Positions 42,864 through 51,856 of a stretch of DNA of 64,000 nucleotides are shown piece after piece (position 1 is the first letter of the stretch; each line of letters opens with the position of its first letter). Source of the DNA: Azospirillum sp. TSH100 (lineage in GTDB: Bacteria > Pseudomonadota > Alphaproteobacteria > Azospirillales > Azospirillaceae); the NCBI RefSeq assembly GCF_004923295.1, contig NZ_CP039637.1:1-64000 (forward strand). The letters run 5' to 3'. The position numbers and the translations under genes were made by a program. Below the pieces are notes generated by a model. The model saw only the letters and a program-made list of their open reading frames with translations, did no database searches and was not told the origin of the DNA.

Positions 42864-43547
42864 CTACATCCCCGATCCGGGCAGCGTCCCGGTGATGCGC
42901 GCCTCGACCCGCTCGATCCCGCGCCGCAGCGGCGGCGGCAGCAGCCGGCGGGCAGCCTCGATCCGGTCGAGCACCGGCCCGGCGTTCCGCCGCAGCACCG
43001 GGAGCGCGCGGGCCAGCGGCCCGGCGATGGAAGCGGCGTCGGCCACCAGATCCATCTCGTCCTCGCCGTCCAGCGTGTTGCGAAGTGCTAGGATCAGCGC
43101 CGTGTCACCGGAAATGCTCAGTTCACGCCGGAAGAACAGCGCATCGCCGTCGATCCGTCCCTCCAGCAGGTCGAGCAGCCGGGCATAGGGCCCGCGGATC
43201 ACCGCGTCGGCCACGGCATCGGCCGCCGCCTCATCCGCACCATGCACGCCACGGGGCAGGGCATGCAGCGACAGATCACGGCCGACGCGCATCAGCAGCG
43301 CCACCGGCGCGTCCACCGGCTCGATCAGCACGCTGGCGTCCGGCATTTCGCGCAGAGCCTCGAAGGCGCGCGGATGCCGGTCGGCCAGCAGCCGCAGCAG
43401 CCGGGCGAGCAGGGCGTCGCTGGCCCGCCGCCCCAGCCTGGGCACCAGCCCCAGCCCGGCCCGGCTCAGCCCGGTCTCGAACCGGCGGGCGCGGTCTTCG
43501 GAAACAGTCGGGGTGGAAACAGTCTGTGCGGCATCGGGATCGCGCAT
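42864..43547 (-). CDS. ubiT: UbiT, SCP2-domain lipid-binding accessory protein
   Basis: Protein of 227 residues with an SCP2-type lipid-binding domain (about 70-160; GRIDGDALFFRRELSISGDTALILALRNTLDGEDEMDL is the recognisable stretch, read in parts). UbiT is thought to carry prenylated intermediates for anaerobic ubiquinone synthesis. First gene of ubiTUV; the FNR/NnrR-like box lies 64 bp upstream of its start codon, which fits induction at low oxygen. Confidence 0.9.
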   Translation of the reverse strand: MRDPDAAQTVSTPTVSEDRARRFETGLSRAGLGLVPRLGRRASDALLARLLRLLADRHPRAFEALREMPDASVLIEPVDAPVALLMRVGRDLSLHALPRGVHGADEAAADAVADAVIRGPYARLLDLLEGRIDGDALFFRRELSISGDTALILALRNTLDGEDEMDLVADAASIAGPLARALPVLRRNAGPVLDRIEAARRLLPPPLRRGIERVEARITGTLPGSGM

Positions 43548-43853
43548 GGGCGGCTTCCCTCCTCATCGGTCATTCCGCCGCCCATGAAAGCCGGTAACCG
43601 CCTGACGTCATTGACCTCGGTCAAGTTTAAGCTTGAAAATCCGGCCGTCAGGCCGCGCTCGCCAGCCCTGCGCGGTCGATCAGGTCGTACAACTTACGGC
43701 CTTCGCGGCCGATGCGGTGTTTCAGCGCAGCGACCACATCCCGCGTCCCGCGGACGAAGGCGCCCGGCGCGGGGCCTTCTTGCGACGGAACCCTTTGGAC
43801 TGCCGGGACATCCGCCCCCAGCAGTGGGGGCAGTTTTGGGCGCCTGCAGAGGA
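43548..43853. other. intergenic region between ubiT and a GntR gene
   Basis: The 306 bp hold the FNR/NnrR-like box at 43611 and a GC hairpin (CCCCCA-GCAG-TGGGGG, 43815-43830) that may end the GntR transcript. A minus-strand frame spans 43648-43914 but overlaps the GntR gene and matches no family I recognise. Confidence 0.5.
43611..43624. promoter_or_regulatory. FNR/NnrR/Dnr-like box upstream of ubiT
   Basis: TTGACCTCGGTCAA is a TTGAC-N4-GTCAA dyad, sharing both half-sites with the box before nosR (27690). It lies 64 bp from the ubiT start codon, a normal activator distance. Confidence 0.7.
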
Positions 43854-44549
43854 TCAGCGTTCGATTCCATTGAGATTGAGCGCGGCGAGGACGGCATCCG
43901 CGGTGTGGCCGCAATGGTTTGCCAGGAGACTGCCGGCCGCCGCTGCATCGCGCCGCCGGAGCGCCACCATGAAGCTCTCATGTTCGCTCAGGGAGTCGCG
44001 CCAGCGGTTGGCATCATAATTGGCCAGCGACCGGGCGCGGAGGATCTTTGAGGCGAAGCCGGCATAGGTGACTTCCAGGGATGGGTTGCGCGCCATTGCG
44101 ACGATCCAGGCGTGTATCTGACGATTGGTCATGAAGTAAGCCAGCCGGTCGCCGGCCTCGAACTGGGCATGAAGCAGCGCATGGAGCCGCTCAAGTTCGG
44201 CGAACTCCTCCACCGTGCCCCTCTGGCAGGCAAGCCCGCCCGCAAGCGCTTCCAGCACCTCCATGACTTCAAAGACGGCGGCGATTTCCTTTGGATCGAT
44301 GAGCGTCACCACGGCGCCGCGGTGCGGGCGAAGTTCCACCAGCCCCTCCGCCGCCAGGACGCGCAGCGCTTCCCGCAAGGGCGTGCGGGATACCCCGAGC
44401 TGCTCGCACAGCTGGACCTCCGGTACGCGGCTGCCCGGACGCAATTCGCCGGAAAGGATCATCGCGCGCAGTTCCGCGACGGCGCCGTGATGCAGTGTTT
44501 CACGGCGGATCGGCCCGGCGGAGGCCTTGGCGGTCTTCACGGTGTCCAT
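43854..44549 (-). CDS. GntR-family (FCD-type) regulator
   Basis: Regulator of about 231 residues. Winged helix-turn-helix in the first 80 residues (LCEQLGVSRTPLREALRVLAAEGLVEL), then the all-helical FCD ligand domain (EVMEVLEALAGGLA; HAWIVAMARNPSLEV; SEHESFMVAL; LLANHCGHTADAVL). The FCD histidines (H in QIHAW, SEHES and ANHCGH) imply a metal-dependent ligand pocket. Divergent from the ABC importer operon with a palindromic operator candidate between them. Start 44549 is the best compromise; 44570 is also possible. Confidence 0.87.
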   Translation of the reverse strand: MDTVKTAKASAGPIRRETLHHGAVAELRAMILSGELRPGSRVPEVQLCEQLGVSRTPLREALRVLAAEGLVELRPHRGAVVTLIDPKEIAAVFEVMEVLEALAGGLACQRGTVEEFAELERLHALLHAQFEAGDRLAYFMTNRQIHAWIVAMARNPSLEVTYAGFASKILRARSLANYDANRWRDSLSEHESFMVALRRRDAAAAGSLLANHCGHTADAVLAALNLNGIER

Positions 44550-44704
44550 GGTCGATCCGGCGATGCCCATTGTGCTGAAGGATTGTGCAGTGATGCGCGA
44601 ACGATGCCATGCGCTTAAAAACAGGGCAAGAGCGGACGATCGCACATGTTCATCACATATTGATATAAAGCATTGATTTAACTTATTAAATTTCAAATCC
44701 CCAT

Positions 44705-44716
44705 ATTGTATACAAT
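44705..44716. promoter_or_regulatory. 12-bp palindrome, candidate GntR/FCD operator
   Basis: ATTGTATACAAT is a perfect palindrome in an AT-rich stretch between the divergent GntR gene and the ABC importer operon, 57 bp before the first importer codon. FCD-type GntR proteins commonly bind TNGTNNNACNA-like dyads, which this fits loosely. Confidence 0.55.
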
Positions 44717-44772
44717 TTGGCACGCAGCTTGCGACTGACGGATCATCGCAACCGCATCAGGGAATTTTGCCC

Positions 44773-45789
44773 ATGTCGCTTCGATCCTTCACGTTTGGCG
44801 CCGTCACCAGCGTGGTCCTCGCCCTGTCCGCGGCTGCCGTGACCGCCCAAGCCGCCGACACGGAAGCGGTGAAGCTGGGATTCGCCAAATGCGCTCACTG
44901 CCTGCCGATGGCGCTGACGCCGGATTTGGCGACGGGCGTCAAGATCGAAGCCATTAACTTCAATTCCGGCAACGACGTGCTGACGGCGTTGGTGTCCAAG
45001 AGCATCGATGTGGCGCAGGTCACCTACCTCCACTACATCACCGCGCTCGACAAAGGGTTCGACGTGGTGGCCATCTCCGGTCAGGTGAATGGCGGCTCGG
45101 AGATTCTGACCGCCAAGGGGATCGATCTGAAGGCGGACGACTGGGCCGGGCTGAAGGCGCTGATTGCCGATCGCAAGGCGAAGGGAGAGCCGCTGCGCGT
45201 CGCTGCGTCGCGCGGGAACGCCCAGGACATCCACATGCGGGGCGCCTTCCTGAAGAACGGCATCGACGCCAACAAGGACGTGCAGTTCGTCAACATCCCG
45301 AACCCGTCCGACCATGCCGCCGCCCTCCAGCGCGGCGAGGTCGACGTGATCTGCACGGTCGAGCCCTTCGCCTCGCAGATCCGCGGCAGCGGGGTGGGCC
45401 GGCACTTCACGCTTCCCTACGATCAGGCCGCCGGCAACCTGACCAACCTGATCGTCACCCGGTCCGACGTGATCAAGGAGCATCCCAAGGCGGTCGAGGC
45501 GACCGTCGCGTCCGTCGTGGCACTGGTCGACAAGCTGAAGGCGGACAAGGGCGCCTGGATCGACACCATCAACAAGTACACCGGCATGGACAAGACGGTC
45601 GCCGCGGAAGCGCTGAAGAACGCCTCGCCCGACTATGCCATGCACAAGGACAGCACGCTGGCCATCGCCGCGATGATGCGCGACCTGAAATACATCAGCC
45701 ACGACGTCTCCGCCGCTGCCGAAAAGAACCTCGACTACAGGTTCCTGGAGACCGTCACGAACAAGCCGAAGACCGAGCTGGGATTCTGA
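44773..45789 (+). CDS. NitT/TauT-type ABC transporter substrate-binding protein
   Basis: Periplasmic binding protein of 338 residues. Sec signal 1-27 (ending TAQA-A). The body follows the SsuA/TauA/ThiY pattern: VKLGFAKCAHCLPMALTP at the start of the first lobe, TYLHYITALDKGFDVVAI and IPNPSDHAAALQRGEVDVIC in the hinge region. The C40-x2-C43 pair is unusual and might form a disulfide. First gene of a six-gene operon (binding protein, permease, ATPase, amidohydrolase, racemase-fold enzyme, hydantoinase), so the ligand is probably a nitrogen heterocycle or cyclic amide (inference). Confidence 0.87.
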   Translation: MSLRSFTFGAVTSVVLALSAAAVTAQAADTEAVKLGFAKCAHCLPMALTPDLATGVKIEAINFNSGNDVLTALVSKSIDVAQVTYLHYITALDKGFDVVAISGQVNGGSEILTAKGIDLKADDWAGLKALIADRKAKGEPLRVAASRGNAQDIHMRGAFLKNGIDANKDVQFVNIPNPSDHAAALQRGEVDVICTVEPFASQIRGSGVGRHFTLPYDQAAGNLTNLIVTRSDVIKEHPKAVEATVASVVALVDKLKADKGAWIDTINKYTGMDKTVAAEALKNASPDYAMHKDSTLAIAAMMRDLKYISHDVSAAAEKNLDYRFLETVTNKPKTELGF

Positions 45790-45841
45790 TCCGCAACCGG
45801 CTGCATCAGGCCAGATGTTTTATGGGACAGGAGACCGGTTC

Positions 45842-46648
45842 ATGACGGCGATATGGAAATCCTGGGAACGTGCTGTCGTTCCCCTCTTCATCCTGGGGGC
45901 GTGGGAAGCCGTGTCGCGCTCCGGCCTTCTGCCCGCGGCGCTGCTGCCGCCGCCGACGGTGGTGCTGCATGCGTGGGGCGACTGGGTGTTCGGCTTCGAC
46001 GAGACCGCACAGGCCAACAGCGGGCGCTGGCTGGCCGACGCGCTGTCCAGCGCCTTGCGGGTCGCCGCCGGCTATGGCATCGCGGCGGCCAGCGGCATCC
46101 TGCTGGGCATCGCCATCGGCTGGTGGCGCTGGGTCGAACGGACGGTGGAGCCGACCATCCAGATGCTGCGCCCGGTTCCGCCGGTGTCCTGGATTCCGCT
46201 GGCGATCATCTGGTTCGGGATCGCCAACAAGCCGGCCATCTTCCTGGTCTTCCTCGGTGCCTTCTTCCCCATCCTGATGAACACCATCCACGGGGTGAAG
46301 ACGGCCGACCGCAACCTGATCCGCGCCGCCTCCATGATGGGCGCCACCGAGCAGCAGCTTCTGCGCCATGTGGTGTTCCCGGCGGCCCTGCCCAGCATCT
46401 TCGCCGGGCTGCGCATCGGCATCGGCGCCGCCTGGATGCTCACGGTCACGGCGGAGATGGTCGCGGTCAAGAGCGGGCTGGGGTACGTGCTGTGGGACAG
46501 TTACTATTTCCTGCGCTACGACCTCGTGCTCGCCTCCATGGCCAGCATCGGCCTGCTCGGCTACGCGACCGACGGCCTGATCAAGCTCCTGATGTCCGTG
46601 GCGCTGCACTGGCAGCACGGATCCACCCTGCAAAGCCGGGAGGGCTGA
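45842..46648 (+). CDS. NitT/TauT-type ABC transporter permease
   Basis: Inner-membrane permease of 268 residues with about six helices and the coupling loop SMMGATEQQLLRHVVFPAAL (about 160-180). It belongs with the binding protein upstream and the ATPase 4 bp downstream. ATG 45842 has AGGAGA 7 bp upstream. Confidence 0.9.
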   Translation: MTAIWKSWERAVVPLFILGAWEAVSRSGLLPAALLPPPTVVLHAWGDWVFGFDETAQANSGRWLADALSSALRVAAGYGIAAASGILLGIAIGWWRWVERTVEPTIQMLRPVPPVSWIPLAIIWFGIANKPAIFLVFLGAFFPILMNTIHGVKTADRNLIRAASMMGATEQQLLRHVVFPAALPSIFAGLRIGIGAAWMLTVTAEMVAVKSGLGYVLWDSYYFLRYDLVLASMASIGLLGYATDGLIKLLMSVALHWQHGSTLQSREG

Positions 46649-46652
46649 CGCC

Positions 46653-47471
46653 ATGGCCTCCATCGAGCTGAAGAACATCACCAAGATTTTCCGTGACGCC
46701 AAGCGCAAGCGCGATCTGCTGGCCATCGACGATGTCAGCCTTTCGGTGGAACCGAACCAGTTCCTTTGCCTGCTGGGCTCGTCGGGCTGCGGCAAGTCAA
46801 CGCTGCTCAACATGATCGCCGGTTTCGAGAAGCCGACCGGCGGCAGCGTGACGGTCGGCGGCAAGCCGGTGGACGGACCGGGTGCCGACCGCGGCATGGT
46901 CTTCCAGCAGGCCAACCTGATGCCCTGGCTGCCGGTATGGGAGAACGTCGCCTTCCATCTGCGGCTGAAGGGCTGGCGCAAGGCCGACCGCCGGGCCGCG
47001 GCGCAGGAATACATCGACATGGTGGGCCTGCGCGGCTTCGAGAACCATTTCCCGGCCGAACTGTCGGGCGGCATGAGCCAGCGTGTCGGCATCGCCCGCG
47101 CCCTGCTGCTGAACCCGCAGGTCATCCTGATGGACGAGCCGTTCGCGGCGCTGGATGCCCAGACCAAGATGGACATGCAGGAGGAACTGGTCGCCATCTG
47201 GCAGAAGCAGCGCTGCACCATCGTCTTCGTCACCCACAGCGTGGACGAGGCGCTGGTGCTGGGCACCCAGGTCGCCGTCCTGACCAGCCGGCCGGGACGG
47301 GTGCGCGAGCTGATCGACCTCGACCTGCCGCGCCCGCGCGACATCACCAGCCGGCAGTTCAACGACCACAAACGCCACATCCTGAACCTGATCCGCGAGG
47401 AGGGGATGCAGCAGCGCAGGGAGGCACGTCCGGACTCCTTGGCGGCCAGCCGGCTGGGTGCGACGGCATGA
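46653..47471 (+). CDS. NitT/TauT-type ABC transporter ATPase
   Basis: ATPase of 272 residues. Walker A GSSGCGKST, Q-loop MVFQQANLMPWLPVWENV, signature LSGGMSQRVGIARAL, Walker B VILMDEPFAALD and switch histidine FVTHSVDEA. Third importer gene. Its stop overlaps the amidohydrolase start by ATGA, linking uptake directly to catabolism. Confidence 0.92.
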   Translation: MASIELKNITKIFRDAKRKRDLLAIDDVSLSVEPNQFLCLLGSSGCGKSTLLNMIAGFEKPTGGSVTVGGKPVDGPGADRGMVFQQANLMPWLPVWENVAFHLRLKGWRKADRRAAAQEYIDMVGLRGFENHFPAELSGGMSQRVGIARALLLNPQVILMDEPFAALDAQTKMDMQEELVAIWQKQRCTIVFVTHSVDEALVLGTQVAVLTSRPGRVRELIDLDLPRPRDITSRQFNDHKRHILNLIREEGMQQRREARPDSLAASRLGATA

Positions 47472-48832
47472 CCCCGGCCGCGCCCCCAACTCGACTCCCG
47501 ACCCGGCCCCCGCTCGACCTGCTGCTGACCGGCGTCACCGCCATCACCGGCGACCCGATGCTGGGCATCATCGAGGACGCCGCCATCGGCATCCGCGACG
47601 GCCGGATCGCCCATCTGGCTCCGCTCTCCGCCGGGTTGCCGGCGGCCGAGCGCACGCTGCACCGTTCCGGCCGGCTGGTGACGCCGGGCTTCGTCAACGC
47701 CCACCTCCATGCGGTGCTGGTGATGGTGCGCGGCGTCGCCGCCGACCTCGGCTTCGCCCCGTCCTACACCCCCGGCGTTCCCAAGGGGACCGACGCCACG
47801 CCGGAGGAGGCGCGGGCGCTCGCCCGGCTCGGCGTGGCCGAGGCGCTGCTGTCCGGCTCCACCCTGGTCTGCGACCATTTCGTCCATGCCGAGGCGACGC
47901 TGGAGGCCGTCGCCGAGCTGGGGCTGCGGGTCCATGCCGGCTGGCGGGTGCATGACGTGGATTTCGCCCGCGTGCCGCAAGGGGAATGGCGCTTCGATGC
48001 CGGGATCGGCGAGGATCTGCTGCGCCGGACGCTCGACCTGCACGACCGCTGGCACGGGGCTCTGGATGGGCGCATCGCGGTGCAGATGGCCGCCCATGCG
48101 CCGGACACCTGTTCCCCCGGCTTCCTGCGGACACTTGCCGCCGAGGCGTCGGCCCGCGGCATGCGCGTCAACACCCATCTGGCACAGAGCCGGGTGGAGG
48201 TGGAGCGCGTCCGCGCCTCCACCGGCCTCTCTCCCGCGGCCCTGCTGGAAGAAACCGGGATGCTGAACGACCGGCTTCTCGCCACCCATTGCCTCCATGT
48301 CGATGACGACGACATCACCCGGCTGGCCCATGCCGGCGCCCATGCGGTGCATGTGCCCAAATGCAACGCCGCATCCGGCAGACTCGCGCCGACCCCAGCC
48401 CTGAAGGCGGCGGGGGTCAATCTGGCGCTGTGCACCGACACCCAGCATGGCGACATGGTGGAGACAATGCGCTGGGCGCTCGCCATCGCCCGCATCGGCC
48501 GCGGCGGCGTCACCGCCGACTGGCAGCCGGCAGACGTCTTCCGCATGGCGACGCTGGGCGGGGCCGAGGCCGTCGGCATGGCCGACCGGATCGGCGCACT
48601 GACCGTCGGCAAATGCGCCGATCTGGTGGTGTTCGACAGCCGCCGTCCGCACCTGCGCCCGCAGATCAACCCGCTCGGCACGCTGGTCCACACCGGCCAG
48701 GGCCGCGACGTGGAGATGGTGATGGTCGATGGCGAAATCCTGGTCGAGGACGGCCGCCTGCTGCGCGCCGACCTGGAGCGGATCTGCATCGAGGCCGACG
48801 AGGCCGCCCGCGCGCTGTGGGCGCGGGCCTGA
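47468..48832 (+). CDS. metal-dependent amidohydrolase (TrzN/AtzB/guanine-deaminase-like)
   Basis: Amidohydrolase-superfamily enzyme of 454 residues with a split beta-sandwich and TIM barrel. Metal and catalytic residues: H79 and H81 (NAHLHA), His in QMAAHAP, His in NTHLAQS, His in THCLHVD and Asp in LCTDTQHGDM. This points to a mononuclear deaminase or chlorohydrolase-type member (cytosine, guanine or triazine-like substrates) rather than a binuclear hydantoinase. The C-terminal VEMVMVDGEILVEDG is typical. Probably removes an amino group from the imported compound; exact substrate unknown. Confidence 0.88.
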   Translation: MTPAAPPTRLPTRPPLDLLLTGVTAITGDPMLGIIEDAAIGIRDGRIAHLAPLSAGLPAAERTLHRSGRLVTPGFVNAHLHAVLVMVRGVAADLGFAPSYTPGVPKGTDATPEEARALARLGVAEALLSGSTLVCDHFVHAEATLEAVAELGLRVHAGWRVHDVDFARVPQGEWRFDAGIGEDLLRRTLDLHDRWHGALDGRIAVQMAAHAPDTCSPGFLRTLAAEASARGMRVNTHLAQSRVEVERVRASTGLSPAALLEETGMLNDRLLATHCLHVDDDDITRLAHAGAHAVHVPKCNAASGRLAPTPALKAAGVNLALCTDTQHGDMVETMRWALAIARIGRGGVTADWQPADVFRMATLGGAEAVGMADRIGALTVGKCADLVVFDSRRPHLRPQINPLGTLVHTGQGRDVEMVMVDGEILVEDGRLLRADLERICIEADEAARALWARA

Positions 48833-48882
48833 ACCCGTCAAACCCTGAAAACAAGAAACGCCTGAAGCGATAAGGACCGAAC

Positions 48883-49629
48883 ATGAGCATGCCCGACCTG
48901 ACCAAGCGCGTCCTCCTGGGGATGCTGACCCCGTCCTCCAACACGGTTCTCGAACCGGTGACCTCCGCCATGCTGAGCGGGCTGCCGGAGGTGTCGGCCC
49001 ATTTCGGCCGCTTCACCGTCAAGGAGATCTCGCTGCGCGCCGCGGCGCTGGACCAGTTCACCGATGCGCCCTTCCTCGACGCCGCCCGCCTGCTGGCCGA
49101 CGCGAAATTGAACGTGATCGGCTGGAACGGCACCTCGGCCGGCTGGCTCGGCTTCGATGCCGACGAGCGGCTGTGCAGCACCATCGCGGCGGAGACCGGC
49201 ATCCCGGCCTGCACCTCCATGCTGGCGCTGAACGAGATTCTGGAGACGACGGGCCGCAAGCGCTTCGCCATCGTCAGCCCCTATCTCGACGAAATCCAGG
49301 AGCGGATGGTCGCCAACTACAATGCCGCCGGCTTTGAAGTCGTGGCGGAGCGCCATCTGAACGACCGCGGCAACTTCTCCTTCTCCGAGATCACCGAGGA
49401 GCGGATCGAGCGCATGTGCGCCGAAGTGGCGGCGGCAAAGCCGGAGGCCATCGCCATCATCTGCACCAACATGCGCGGCGCCCCGGTGGCCGAGCGGGTG
49501 GAAAAGGCGCTGGGCATCCCCGTCTACGACACCGTGTCCACCGTGGTGTGGAAGGCGCTGCGCATGACCGGCGTCGACACCCGCCGTGTCGAGGGCTGGG
49601 GCAGCCTGTTCCGGGAACTGCACGGCTGA
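48883..49629 (+). CDS. Asp/Glu-racemase-fold enzyme (maleate isomerase/AMDase-like)
   Basis: Protein of 248 residues of the maleate cis-trans isomerase/arylmalonate decarboxylase group. It starts LGMLTPSSNTVLEPVTSAML, which is diagnostic. The second catalytic cysteine is present as C194 (AIICTNMRGAP). The first one is replaced: the usual C-T-S-G segment reads N82-G-T-S-A-G here. Single-cysteine members include decarboxylases, whereas racemases and isomerases use two. In this operon, next to a hydantoinase, it may act on a hydantoin- or malonate-like intermediate. Confidence 0.87.
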   Translation: MSMPDLTKRVLLGMLTPSSNTVLEPVTSAMLSGLPEVSAHFGRFTVKEISLRAAALDQFTDAPFLDAARLLADAKLNVIGWNGTSAGWLGFDADERLCSTIAAETGIPACTSMLALNEILETTGRKRFAIVSPYLDEIQERMVANYNAAGFEVVAERHLNDRGNFSFSEITEERIERMCAEVAAAKPEAIAIICTNMRGAPVAERVEKALGIPVYDTVSTVVWKALRMTGVDTRRVEGWGSLFRELHG

Positions 49630-49666
49630 CCGCAGATGGCTGATGGCTGAAACAGGGGAGGCGAGC

Positions 49667-51103
49667 ATGGAATTCGATCTGGTCATCCGCAACGGCACGG
49701 TCGCCACCGCGTCGGACGTGTTCAAGGCCGATGTCGGCGTGCGCGGCGGGACGATCGCCGCGCTGGGCGCCGGCCTCGCCCCCGGAGGTGAGGAGATCGA
49801 CGCGGCCGGGCTGCTGGTCCTGCCCGGCGGCGTCGACGGACATGTCCATTTCGACCAGCCGACCGGCGACGGTTCGGTGATGGCCGACGATTTCCTGACC
49901 GGCACCCGCTCCGCCGCATTCGGTGGCACCACCACGGTGCTTCCCTTCGCCTGCCAGGAGAAGGGCCGGTCGCTGCGCGAGGCGGTGGACGACTATCACC
50001 GGCGCGCGGCCGGCAAGCCGGTCATCGACTACGCCTTCCACCTGATCGTCACCGATCCGACCGAACAGGTTCTGGGGCAGGAGTTGCCGGCGCTGATCCG
50101 CGAGGGTTACACGTCCTTCAAGATCTACATGACCTATGACGCGCTGAAGCTGAACGACCGCCAGATCCTGGAGGTTCTGGACATCGCCCGCAGCGAGGGC
50201 GCCATGGTGATGATGCATGCGGAGAACGCCGACTGCATCGCCTGGCTGACCGAAAAGCTTGAACGCGCCGGGCAGACGGCGCCCTTCTTCCATGGCGTCT
50301 CCCGCCCGCGCGTCGCGGAGCGCGAGGCCACCCACCGCGCCATCTCGCTGGCCGAACTGGTCGACGTGCCGATCCTGATCGTCCATGTCTCCGGCGCCGA
50401 CGCGGTGGAGCAGATCCGCTGGGCCCAGGGGCGCGGCCTGCGGATCTATGCCGAGACCTGTCCGCAATATCTGTTCCTCACCGCCGACGATCTGGGCGGC
50501 GATGGCTTCGACGGAGCCAAGTGCATCTGCTCCCCACCGCCGCGCGATGCCGCCAATCAGGCCGTCATCTGGGACGGGTTGACCGGCGGCACCTTCCAGG
50601 TCTTCTCATCCGACCATGCGCCGTTCCATTTCGATGGTCCGGGCGGCAAGAAGGTCCATGGCGAACAGGCGCCCTTCCGCTGCGTGCCGAACGGCATTCC
50701 GGGGGTGGAGACGCGCCTGCCGCTGCTGTTCTCCGCCGGCGTGATGACCGGGCGGATGGAGCTGACCAAGTTCGTGGAGCTGACCGCCACCAACCCGGCC
50801 CGCATGTACGGGCTGCATCCGCGCAAGGGCACCATCGCGGTCGGGGCCGACGCCGACATCGCCCTGTGGGACCCGAGCCGGCGGGTGACCGTCACCAACG
50901 CCATGCTGCACCACAATGTGGACTACACCCCCTATGAGGGAATGGAGGTCACCGGCTGGCCGGTGGCGACGATCTCGCGCGGGGCGGTGGTGTGCCGCGA
51001 CGGCGCGCTTCTGGCCCGGCCCGGCCGCGGCCGGTTCCTGCCCTGCGGCCTGCCGGCCCCCGCCCGTCCCAAGAGCGCCCCGGCGCCGGTCCTGCCGTTC
51101 TGA
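49667..51103 (+). CDS. D-hydantoinase/dihydropyrimidinase
   Basis: Binuclear-metal cyclic amidase of 478 residues, the usual length. Ligands seen: H59 and H61 (GHVHFDQP), carbamylated K152 (SFKIYMTY), H184 (MHAEN), H240 (VHVSG) and D316 (SSDHAPF). It opens hydantoin or dihydropyrimidine rings to N-carbamoyl products. ATG 49667 has GGGGAG upstream. Last gene of the importer operon; the two amidases nearby could act on its product. Confidence 0.93.
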   Translation: MEFDLVIRNGTVATASDVFKADVGVRGGTIAALGAGLAPGGEEIDAAGLLVLPGGVDGHVHFDQPTGDGSVMADDFLTGTRSAAFGGTTTVLPFACQEKGRSLREAVDDYHRRAAGKPVIDYAFHLIVTDPTEQVLGQELPALIREGYTSFKIYMTYDALKLNDRQILEVLDIARSEGAMVMMHAENADCIAWLTEKLERAGQTAPFFHGVSRPRVAEREATHRAISLAELVDVPILIVHVSGADAVEQIRWAQGRGLRIYAETCPQYLFLTADDLGGDGFDGAKCICSPPPRDAANQAVIWDGLTGGTFQVFSSDHAPFHFDGPGGKKVHGEQAPFRCVPNGIPGVETRLPLLFSAGVMTGRMELTKFVELTATNPARMYGLHPRKGTIAVGADADIALWDPSRRVTVTNAMLHHNVDYTPYEGMEVTGWPVATISRGAVVCRDGALLARPGRGRFLPCGLPAPARPKSAPAPVLPF

Positions 51104-51124
51104 CGGTCCGGCGGGCGGTGGTCG

Positions 51125-51856
51125 TTACACCGCCCGCCGTGCCCTGGGCGAGGCGCAGGCGGCGGCCACCACCTCGCCGGTGCGGCCGACATGGTGCATG
51201 AACAGGCGCTGGGCGGTCTCGCCGTCGCGGGCCTCCATCGCCGCCAGGATCTCGCGGTGTTCCAGCACCGACTCCTTCCAGCGGCCCTGGGCGCCCAGCG
51301 CGAAATAGCGTGCCCGCGCCAGCCGGCCGAGCAGCCGGTCATGTGCATCCACCAATGCCGGATTCTTGGCGCCGGACACGATCAGCCGGTGGATCTTCTG
51401 GTTGATGGAGAAATACTCCTCAAGCACCCCGGCCCCCTGCAACGCTTCGATCCTGTCCTGGAAGCTGCGCAGACGGCGCAGGTCGGCGGCGGTCATGCGT
51501 TCGGCGGCCAGCCTCGCGGCGAAGCTCTCGATGCAGCCCTCGGCCTCGAACAGGTGGATCAGTTCGTCGGCGTTGAGCGGGGCAACGATGGCGTTGCGGT
51601 TCGGACGCAGCATCACCAGCCCGTCGGCCGCCAGCAGCTTCAGCGCCTCGCGCAGGGGCGTGCGGGAAATGCCGAGCTTCTCGCTCAGCTCCGGCTCGAT
51701 CAGGCGGGCCGACGGCGGCAGTTCGCCATAGATGATCATGGCGCGCAGGCGTTCCACCGCCATCTCCGCCAGCGGCGGCGGCGGCACCGTACGGCGGCGG
51801 CGGGGCGCAGCTTCGGTTTCGGAGGCGTCTCTGGGAACGTCGTTGTCCATGCTCAT
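51125..51856 (-). CDS. GntR-family (FCD-type) regulator
   Basis: Regulator of 243 residues: a Pro/Arg-rich start (1-27), helix-turn-helix (LSEKLGISRTPLREALKLLAADGLVML) and FCD domain (FEAEGCIESFAARLA; KIHRLIVSGAKNPALVDAHDRL; LEHREILAAM; FMHHVGRTGEVV). It is the last gene of the minus-strand MFS-amidase-GntR unit and overlaps the amidase stop by ATGA, so it may regulate its own unit or the hydantoinase operon it faces. Confidence 0.9.
   Translation of the reverse strand: MSMDNDVPRDASETEAAPRRRRTVPPPPLAEMAVERLRAMIIYGELPPSARLIEPELSEKLGISRTPLREALKLLAADGLVMLRPNRNAIVAPLNADELIHLFEAEGCIESFAARLAAERMTAADLRRLRSFQDRIEALQGAGVLEEYFSINQKIHRLIVSGAKNPALVDAHDRLLGRLARARYFALGAQGRWKESVLEHREILAAMEARDGETAQRLFMHHVGRTGEVVAAACASPRARRAV

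Noticed and set aside
43648..43914. Small minus-strand ORF overlapping the GntR 3' end
   Set aside because: No family resemblance, no start signal, and it runs through a hairpin; left as unassigned intergenic sequence.
45806..48841. Minus-strand frame of 1011 codons opposite the importer operon
   Set aside because: It covers three well-supported plus-strand genes and lacks any family motif; a codon-bias shadow.
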